Source of the DNA: Granulosicoccaceae bacterium | Lineage (GTDB): Bacteria > Pseudomonadota > Gammaproteobacteria > DAOVJZ01 | DNA length: 6,136 nucleotides | Assembly: GCA_030632035.1 (NCBI GenBank) | Contig: DAOVJZ010000096.1 | Location: 1 to 6,136 of the forward strand | Direction: 5' to 3' | Shown here: positions 1 to 4,484 of the stretch, in pieces | Position numbering within the stretch: the first letter of the stretch is position 1 | Layout: each line of letters begins with the position of its first letter | The notes under the pieces: generated by a model | Databases searched by the model: none | What the model was told of the DNA's origin: nothing | Seen by the model: only the letters and a program-made list of their open reading frames with translations | Translations under genes and position numbers: made by a program

Positions 1-595
1 ATGCGATATGGAAAGCAATGGCAAGTCCGTTACGCGCAAGGGTGAACGTGTTGATTATTCCACTGGGCCAATTATCTGGGGTGAACCGGGTGTAAATGGG
101 CAACATGCGTTTTACCAGCTGATTCATCAGGGAACAAAATTAATTCCGGCTGATTTTTTGGTTGCGGCCCAGAGTCAGAACCCGGTTACTGGTCACTGTT
201 ATGTGCTGGTGGCCAATTGTCTGGCACAAACCAGAGCATTGATGCGTGGTAAGACAGAACAAGAGGCACGCGAAGAATTACAGGAACAGGGTCTGTCTGG
301 TACAGAACTGGAAGCCCTGTTACCACACAAAATTTTTGAAGGTAATCGTCCAACTAATACTATTATGTATAAAAGGCTGGATGCCGAGACGTTGGGTAGT
401 TTGATTGCCATGTATGAACATAAAGTGTTTGTACAAGGGGTATGCTGGGATATCAATTCTTATGACCAGTGGGGCGTGGAGTTGGGCAAACAGTTGGCAC
501 TTCAGATACTGGATGATCTGGATAATAATGAGTCAACTTCGACCCATGATGTTTCCACGAATGGATTGATCAATTATTACAAATCAAAAAAATAA
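1..595 (+). CDS. pgi: Glucose-6-phosphate isomerase, C-terminal part (5' end outside window)
   Basis: Cytoplasmic enzyme interconverting glucose 6-phosphate and fructose 6-phosphate in glycolysis and gluconeogenesis. The gene is open from the left edge (first full codon at base 2), so the ATG at 8 is an internal Met, not a start. About 197 residues are visible, the last third of a family of about 550. Counting from that Met, Glu2 in MESNGK, His33 in GQHAFYQLIHQGTK and Lys161 in YDQWGVELGKQL have the same spacing as the three catalytic residues of E. coli Pgi (Glu355, His386, Lys514). Other family blocks are GPIIWGEPG, FEGNRPTN and the end block STNGLINYYK. All visible active-site residues are intact and the gene ends normally at TAA 593-595. 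The Crp-like gene starts 15 bases later, so the two may share a transcript. Confidence 0.97.
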   Translation, partial: CDMESNGKSVTRKGERVDYSTGPIIWGEPGVNGQHAFYQLIHQGTKLIPADFLVAAQSQNPVTGHCYVLVANCLAQTRALMRGKTEQEAREELQEQGLSGTELEALLPHKIFEGNRPTNTIMYKRLDAETLGSLIAMYEHKVFVQGVCWDINSYDQWGVELGKQLALQILDDLDNNESTSTHDVSTNGLINYYKSKK

Positions 596-597
596 TC

Positions 598-603
598 TAT
601 AAC
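598..603 (+). promoter_or_regulatory. Possible -10 hexamer just before the Crp-like gene
   Basis: TATAAC matches the sigma-70 -10 consensus at 5 of 6 positions and ends 7 bases before the ATG at 611. Transcription from it would start at or next to the start codon. No convincing -35 lies upstream (TTACAA at 577-582 is poor, with a 15-base spacer). The AT-rich context makes a chance match likely, so this is tentative. Confidence 0.2.
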
Positions 604-610
604 TTATAAA

Positions 611-1327
611 ATGGCTATCGAAACTCACACAGCACTGGATGCAATCCCTACGCGGCTGAATCCCGAGACGGTACATTTTATGATGGACTTTGGGACGACA
701 CGCAGTTTTTATGAAGGTGAGGTCATTGTGCGTGAAGGTGACAAATCAGAAGAGGTATATATCGTGCTTGAAGGGACTGTGAATGTCATCAAGGATGATA
801 TGTATGGCAACAATAATATCATCGCGACAGCAGGAAAGGGCGCTATTTTTGGTGAAATGGGTGTGTTTCTGGATCAAAAACGTTCCTGCACTATTGCATC
901 AAAAACAGATCTGACGGTGCTTGAATTACCCAATCAGGGGTTTTTGAGTGCCTTGTTGAAATTTCCCGACCTTACTTTCCGTTTATTGAAATCGCTGTCA
1001 TCAAAATTGAATGATATTAATGAAAAACTGGTTGGTATGATCAATACCCAGCTCATGCTGGTAATGGGTGGATATATTCTTGAACACTTGCCGAATGACA
1101 AACCCAAGGCCCAGGAAGAAATAAAATATGATATCCGTAAGGTAATGAATGAAACCAAACTCGATCAGCACAATGTTACATCGACATTACTTAATTACAA
1201 ACAGATTGATATTATCAAGAATCTTTCTTTTCTTGAAAATGATAATGTGAAGTTCAAGGTTAATATCCCACAGCTAAAATATCACTTGCAGGATATTACC
1301 GGTCTTTCTTTAAATATAGATGACTAG
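611..1327 (+). CDS. Crp/Fnr-type cyclic-nucleotide-binding protein with divergent HTH
   Basis: Predicted cytoplasmic regulator of 238 residues. Residues about 28-107 form a cNMP-binding beta-roll: the EGEVIVREGD and YIVLEGTVNV strands, then a phosphate-binding cassette FGEMGVFLDQKRSCTI. Gly81, Glu82, Arg91 and Ser92 there match the cAMP-contacting Gly71, Glu72, Arg82 and Ser83 of E. coli CRP, so binding of a cyclic nucleotide is plausible (inference). A long helix follows (about 108-140), as in CRP dimers. The C-terminal part (about 170-232) can be aligned to a winged helix, with residues 185-196 as recognition helix, but it lacks the usual G-x-S-R-E-T-V-S-R motif, so DNA binding is uncertain. 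The domain has no cysteines suited to an Fnr-type cluster. No Shine-Dalgarno precedes the ATG at 611; Met24 or Met25 are possible later starts but would trim the fold edge. The ligand and targets are unknown. Confidence 0.85.
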   Translation: MAIETHTALDAIPTRLNPETVHFMMDFGTTRSFYEGEVIVREGDKSEEVYIVLEGTVNVIKDDMYGNNNIIATAGKGAIFGEMGVFLDQKRSCTIASKTDLTVLELPNQGFLSALLKFPDLTFRLLKSLSSKLNDINEKLVGMINTQLMLVMGGYILEHLPNDKPKAQEEIKYDIRKVMNETKLDQHNVTSTLLNYKQIDIIKNLSFLENDNVKFKVNIPQLKYHLQDITGLSLNIDD

Positions 1328-1341
1328 GTTTTCTGAAAACA

Positions 1342-1749
1342 TTATCCGCGTCGACCTTTCCATTCAGTAATTGATTTTACAATCTCATTAAAAGGGATAT
1401 GTTTCAGGCTGTTGTACTTTTCATAAGCAGTTTGTACACAGGCATGTACGTTATCAACTTTGTCAGCAACAGATAAGCTTCCCTGAATAAGTTTTTGCAA
1501 ACCAAGTAGCCCGCCAATCTGAATACGCATTTGTTTACCGTGTGGAATGTTTTCACTGGTAGAGGTGAGCTTCAATGCGAAACGGGAATTTTCCTTAAAT
1601 GCTTCAAGTAAAAAATCGCAATTGGCATGCGCGATTATGGAAGCACAGCCTGCATACTCCCTTTCAGCAATCAAATAACGTGTTGAATGCTCACATGAGC
1701 ATTGAGTACTCATGATTGCCTTAGCGAAGGGGCATGAAAGTTCAGACAT
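1342..1749 (-). CDS. Uncharacterised Cys-rich protein, possible metal or Fe-S binder
   Basis: A 135-residue protein of unknown function. The N-terminal third carries five cysteines, C6, C17, C19, C35 and C44, in a pattern C-x10-C-x-C-x15-C-x8-C, with His21 and His41 among them; a sixth, C104, lies near the end. Such grouping suggests binding of zinc, iron or an Fe-S cluster, which is inference. A second recognisable block is HGKQMRIQIGGLLGLQ (residues 70-85), and the end is basic (KGRRG). There is no signal peptide or membrane segment, so it should be cytoplasmic. I have the impression of related proteins of unknown function in other gammaproteobacteria but cannot verify this here. The ATG is the first possible start after the tRNA, whose CCA ends 10 bases upstream; no Shine-Dalgarno is visible. 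The coherent Cys pattern and lack of any competing gene support it being real. Confidence 0.75.
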   Translation of the reverse strand: MSELSCPFAKAIMSTQCSCEHSTRYLIAEREYAGCASIIAHANCDFLLEAFKENSRFALKLTSTSENIPHGKQMRIQIGGLLGLQKLIQGSLSVADKVDNVHACVQTAYEKYNSLKHIPFNEIVKSITEWKGRRG

Positions 1750-1759
1750 ACTTAAAATA

Positions 1760-1846
1760 TGGTACCGAGGGCCGGAATCGAACCGGCACTTCCGTGAAGA
1801 AACCGGATTTTGAATCCGGCGCGTCTACCAGTTCCGCCACCCCGGC
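1760..1846 (-). tRNA. tRNA-Leu (anticodon CAA, decodes UUG)
   Basis: An 87-base class II tRNA read on the minus strand. The acceptor strands GCCGGGG and CCTCGGT pair with G-U at 1-72, as in other bacterial leucine tRNAs, followed by discriminator A and an encoded CCA (plus-strand 1760-1762). The anticodon stem is CCGGA/TCCGG with loop TTCAAAA, giving anticodon CAA at plus-strand 1810-1812. A long variable arm closed by TTTC/GGAA and a T arm GCCGG-TTCGATT-CCGGC complete it. The D arm has the usual GG-containing loop (TGGCGGAACTGGTAGACGC). It lies divergent to queA and directly upstream of the Cys-rich gene. It is not a queuosine substrate, since that modification needs a GUN anticodon. Confidence 0.97.
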
Positions 1847-1876
1847 ATTTGTGAAATAGGGACAAACTGGGCGGCT

Positions 1877-1906
1877 AGTATAGAAAATTTGTGGCCTGAC
1901 TGAAAG
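1877..1906 (-). promoter_or_regulatory. Promoter for tRNA-Leu (and probably the Cys-rich gene)
   Basis: On the minus strand a -10 TATACT (plus-strand 1877-1882) matches consensus at 5 of 6 positions. It is followed at once by a GC-rich discriminator, AGCCGCCC, as found at stable-RNA promoters under stringent (ppGpp) control. The -35 is weak: CTTTCA at 1901-1906, with an 18-base spacer, is the best candidate. Predicted initiation near 1870 leaves a leader of about 24 bases before the mature tRNA, to be removed by RNase P. Confidence 0.55.
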
Positions 1907-1923
1907 CAGTATGTCACCGTATT

Positions 1924-1932
1924 TGTTAATAT
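1924..1932 (+). promoter_or_regulatory. Possible extended -10 for queA
   Basis: TGTTAATAT reads as an extended -10 element (TG, one base, then TAATAT, 4 of 6 to consensus) and ends 7 bases before the queA ATG. No -35 is recognisable upstream. If used, transcription would begin at about the start codon, which would fit the missing Shine-Dalgarno. TATAGA at 1879-1884 is another -10 candidate that would give a normal leader. Both are weak. Confidence 0.2.
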
Positions 1933-1939
1933 CCACCCC

Positions 1940-2959
1940 ATGCAACGCCAGGACTTCTATTTTGACCTTCCCGATGAACTGATCGCCCAATACCCGGCCG
2001 ATCAGCGTACGGATAGTCGCCTGTTGGTTTTGGACAAAAAGTCGGGGGAAGTAGCAGATCACCAGTTTGTCGAGTTTGTAGACATGCTGTCCCCCGATGA
2101 TTTGCTGGTATTTAATGATACCCGCGTGATCCCGGCACGCCTGTTTGGTACCAAGGAAACCGGTGGTAAGGTGGAAGTGTTGATTGAACGTATTCTGGAT
2201 AATCAACGCGCATTGGCTCATGTGCGCTCAAGCAAGTCCCCCAAAGTCAGTAGTAAAATTTTGCTGGCAGGGGATGCCGGTGTGGTTGTGCGCGGCAGAC
2301 AAGATGATTTGTTTGAACTGGATTTCAGTGCCATCGATGACATACACGCATTCCTTGAAAAAAATGGGCATATGCCATTGCCTCCTTATATTGAGCGCAG
2401 TGATGACAATATTGATCATGAACGTTATCAGACCGTCTATTCTAAAAAACTGGGTGCTGTTGCCGCACCGACCGCTGGATTGCATTTTGATGAAGCAACA
2501 ATGGATGAAATTAAAACCAAAGGGATTGAACAGGTTTTTGTTACCTTGCACGTAGGTGCAGGTACATTTCAACCCGTACGTGTAGATAATATTCTGGAAC
2601 ACAACATGCATGCTGAATATGTAGAAGTATCACAAGCAGTGTGTGACAAGGTTAAAGAAACGAAGGCAAAAGGTGGCAGGGTAATCGCTGTGGGAACTAC
2701 ATCGGTGCGTAGTCTCGAAAGTGCCTCTCAAAGCGGCGAGATAAAACCTTTTAAAGGTGATACCAATATTTTTATTTACCCGGGTTATGAATTCAAAACT
2801 GTTGATGCCATACTGACCAACTTTCATTTGCCCGAATCAACTTTATTGATGTTGGTGAGTGCATTTGCAGGCACAAAAAATGTACTACAGGCTTATATAC
2901 ATGCAATAAATGAAGAATATCGTTTTTTTAGTTATGGCGATGCAATGTTTATCAGGTAA
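1940..2959 (+). CDS. queA: S-adenosylmethionine:tRNA ribosyltransferase-isomerase
   Basis: Cytoplasmic enzyme of queuosine synthesis: it transfers and isomerises the ribosyl group of S-adenosylmethionine onto preQ1 at position 34 of tRNA, giving epoxyqueuosine. The 339 residues cover the family end to end: FDLPDELIAQYPA near the start, NDTRVIPARL at 59-68, GHMPLPPYI, the AAPTAGLHFDE block around 175-185, HVGAGTFQPVR from 204, VGTTSVRSLES from 251, TNFHLPES at 293-300, and the terminal YRFFSYGDAMFI. It stops right after that last block, so it lacks a short tail present in E. coli QueA (about 356 residues); this should not affect the core. The ATG at 1940 is the only start fitting the conserved N-terminus, and no Shine-Dalgarno precedes it. 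tgt follows after 12 bases, the usual pairing of these two enzymes. Confidence 0.98.
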   Translation: MQRQDFYFDLPDELIAQYPADQRTDSRLLVLDKKSGEVADHQFVEFVDMLSPDDLLVFNDTRVIPARLFGTKETGGKVEVLIERILDNQRALAHVRSSKSPKVSSKILLAGDAGVVVRGRQDDLFELDFSAIDDIHAFLEKNGHMPLPPYIERSDDNIDHERYQTVYSKKLGAVAAPTAGLHFDEATMDEIKTKGIEQVFVTLHVGAGTFQPVRVDNILEHNMHAEYVEVSQAVCDKVKETKAKGGRVIAVGTTSVRSLESASQSGEIKPFKGDTNIFIYPGYEFKTVDAILTNFHLPESTLLMLVSAFAGTKNVLQAYIHAINEEYRFFSYGDAMFIR

Positions 2960-2971
2960 CAGAATAAGATT

Positions 2972-4075
2972 ATGAAATTTGATTTATTAAAAACAGAAGG
3001 TGAAGCACGGCGTGGAACAATTACGTTCAAACGCGGTGTGATCAATACGCCTGCCTTTATGCCAGTGGGGACGTATGGCACGGTCAAGGCGATGACACCA
3101 GAAGAGTTGAAAGACAACGGTGCCGATATTATTTTAGGTAATACATTTCATCTTATGTTGCGTCCCGGTACCGACATCATTTCCCAATTTAATGGCCTAC
3201 ATAAGTTCATGCATTGGGATGGCCCGATATTGACTGATTCAGGCGGGTTTCAGGTTTTCAGTCTGGGTGATTTGCGCAAGATTACGGAAGAGGGTGTGAC
3301 ATTCAGTTCACCTATTAATGGTGATAAGGTATTTCTCGATCCGGAAAAGTCCATGCAAGTGCAACATGCACTGGATGCCGATATTCGCATGATCTTTGAT
3401 GAATGCACGCCGTATCCGGTAACTGAGGAACAGGCACGCAGTTCCATGGAACTCTCAATGCGCTGGGCAAAGCGTAGTCGAGTTGAACACGACAAACTGG
3501 TTAACAGTGACGCGGCCTTGTTTGGCATTATTCAGGGCGGCATGTATGAACACCTGCGTGATGAATCATTGCAGGCATTGATGGACATTGGTTTTGAAGG
3601 TTATGCCATTGGTGGTTTGTCTGTTGGCGAACCAAAAGAAGAAATGATGCGCATGTTGAATCATATTGTTTCACCCATGCCAAAAGACAAACCGCGCTAC
3701 CTGATGGGCGTGGGAACACCGGAAGATCTTGTTGAAGCCGTTATGCGTGGTGTGGATATGTTCGATTGTGTGATGCCGACGCGTAATGCACGTAATGGTT
3801 ACCTGTTTGTACACGAAGGGGTGATCAAGATCCGTAACAGCAGTCATCGCACCGATGAAAGTCCACTCGACCCACATTGTGATTGCTATACCTGCCAGAA
3901 TTACAGTCGTGCCTACCTGCACCATCTGGACAAGGCCAATGAGATCCTGGGTGCACGGCTCAATACCATCCATAACCTGCATTACTACCTGAATTTGATG
4001 AAAGAATTGCGATTGGCTATCGAAAATGGCCAATTGAGCACTTTTGTGCAGGATTTTTATCAACAACGTTCGTAA
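2972..4075 (+). CDS. tgt: tRNA-guanine transglycosylase (queuine tRNA-ribosyltransferase)
   Basis: Exchanges guanine 34 in the GUN anticodons of tRNA-Asp, -Asn, -His and -Tyr for preQ1, the step before QueA. The 367-residue TIM-barrel enzyme is complete. Asp89 in LTDSGGFQVFSL and Asp143 in FDECTPYP are base-recognition and active-site residues, Gln188 and the GGL at 214-216 line the guanine pocket, and Asp265 in FDCVMPTRNARNG matches the nucleophile (Asp264 in E. coli). The zinc site is whole: Cys303, Cys305 and Cys308 in CDCYTC, plus His334 in NTIHN. It is a few residues shorter than E. coli Tgt at the C-terminus only. A weak AATAAG lies before the ATG, and the 12-base gap from queA implies co-transcription. 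Its last codons overlap the -35 of a possible yajC promoter. Confidence 0.98.
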   Translation: MKFDLLKTEGEARRGTITFKRGVINTPAFMPVGTYGTVKAMTPEELKDNGADIILGNTFHLMLRPGTDIISQFNGLHKFMHWDGPILTDSGGFQVFSLGDLRKITEEGVTFSSPINGDKVFLDPEKSMQVQHALDADIRMIFDECTPYPVTEEQARSSMELSMRWAKRSRVEHDKLVNSDAALFGIIQGGMYEHLRDESLQALMDIGFEGYAIGGLSVGEPKEEMMRMLNHIVSPMPKDKPRYLMGVGTPEDLVEAVMRGVDMFDCVMPTRNARNGYLFVHEGVIKIRNSSHRTDESPLDPHCDCYTCQNYSRAYLHHLDKANEILGARLNTIHNLHYYLNLMKELRLAIENGQLSTFVQDFYQQRS

Positions 4076-4088
4076 AGTGAGCTAGAAT
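4060..4088 (+). promoter_or_regulatory. Candidate sigma-70 promoter for yajC-secD
   Basis: TCAACA (4060-4065, 4 of 6 to the -35 consensus), a 17-base spacer and TAGAAT (4083-4088, 5 of 6 to the -10 consensus) form a reasonable promoter straddling the tgt stop codon. Initiation near 4095 would give a leader of about 38 bases containing the yajC ribosome-binding site. No terminator is visible between tgt and yajC, so read-through from queA-tgt is also expected. Confidence 0.4.
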
Positions 4089-4132
4089 AGCGGCTCCTTT
4101 AATAATGATAATTCTATACAGGACTGATTCTA

Positions 4133-4468
4133 ATGAGTTTTTTCATTTCAGACGCAATAGCAGCCGATGCTGCAGCAGCCCAGCAAGCAGGCGATCCTGC
4201 TTTCAGCATCATATTTATGGTCGTCATTTTTGTAATTTTCTATTTTTTGCTGATTCGTCCGCAGTCCAAGCGCGTGAAGGAACACAAAAAATTGGTGGAA
4301 TCACTGGCCAAGGGTGATGAAGTTGTGACCAATGGCGGTGTACTCGGCAAGATTACCCATGTCGGTGATAATTTCCTGACTATTGAAATAGCCAAGGACA
4401 CCGAAATCAAGATCCAGTGTGATGCCGTTGCCAGCATGATGCCTAAGGGCACTATCAAGAGCTCATAA
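4133..4468 (+). CDS. yajC: Sec translocon accessory subunit YajC
   Basis: Small inner-membrane protein that associates with SecD and SecF and, through them, with the SecYEG protein-export channel. The 111 residues match the family in length and layout. There is a short N-terminal stretch MSFFISDAIAA, nearly identical to E. coli YajC, then one membrane helix at about 23-41. IRPQSKRVKEHKKL follows on the cytoplasmic side, then a soluble domain with KGDEVVTNGGVLGKI and the closing PKGTIK. A clear Shine-Dalgarno, ACAGGAC at 4118-4124 with 9 bases from AGGA to the ATG, fixes the start. The N-terminal stretch looks slightly signal-like but is not expected to be cleaved in this family. secD starts 16 bases after the stop. 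Confidence 0.97.
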   Translation: MSFFISDAIAADAAAAQQAGDPAFSIIFMVVIFVIFYFLLIRPQSKRVKEHKKLVESLAKGDEVVTNGGVLGKITHVGDNFLTIEIAKDTEIKIQCDAVASMMPKGTIKSS

Positions 4469-4474
4469 CAGGAC
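4468..4474 (+). promoter_or_regulatory. secD: Shine-Dalgarno deciding the secD start
   Basis: ACAGGAC, the same heptamer that precedes yajC, overlaps the last base of the yajC stop codon. AGGA lies 11 bases before the ATG at 4485. A second ATG at 4492 is in another frame, so the site supports 4485, whose product begins MLNEYPLWKY as in E. coli SecD. Confidence 0.65.
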
Positions 4475-4484
4475 GTTTTAAATC

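Noticed and set aside
566..573. TTGATCAA near the end of pgi as an FNR-like operator for the Crp-like gene
   Set aside because: The half-sites touch without the four-base spacer, and the bases encode the conserved GLIN end of Pgi.
1328..1340. Inverted repeat GTTTT-CTG-AAAAC between the convergent Crp-like and Cys-rich genes, as a terminator
   Set aside because: The stem is five mostly A-T pairs and is followed by no T-run on either strand, so it is too weak to call.
1760..1790. Use of the tRNA 3' end as an attachment site of an integrated element
   Set aside because: I found no second copy of the tRNA 3' end in the window, no integrase, and the flanks are core genes in an expected order.
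1760..1846. tRNA-Leu as a substrate of the adjacent QueA/Tgt enzymes
   Set aside because: Queuosine is inserted only at G34 of GUN anticodons; this tRNA has CAA.
1848..1866. TTTGT-N9-ACAAA repeat next to the tRNA 5' end, as a CRP or FNR operator
   Set aside because: The half-sites do not match TGTGA-N6-TCACA or TTGAT-N4-ATCAA, and five-base repeats are common by chance in AT-rich DNA.
1742..2221. A 159-codon minus-strand reading frame across the tRNA and the start of queA
   Set aside because: It includes AGVAELVDAPDSKSG, the well-known false translation of a tRNA-Leu gene, and otherwise runs antisense to the conserved queA start.
3671..4066. A 131-codon minus-strand frame inside tgt
   Set aside because: It lies opposite the Tgt nucleophile and zinc-site region, whose conservation fully explains the sequence; there is no ribosome-binding site or known motif.
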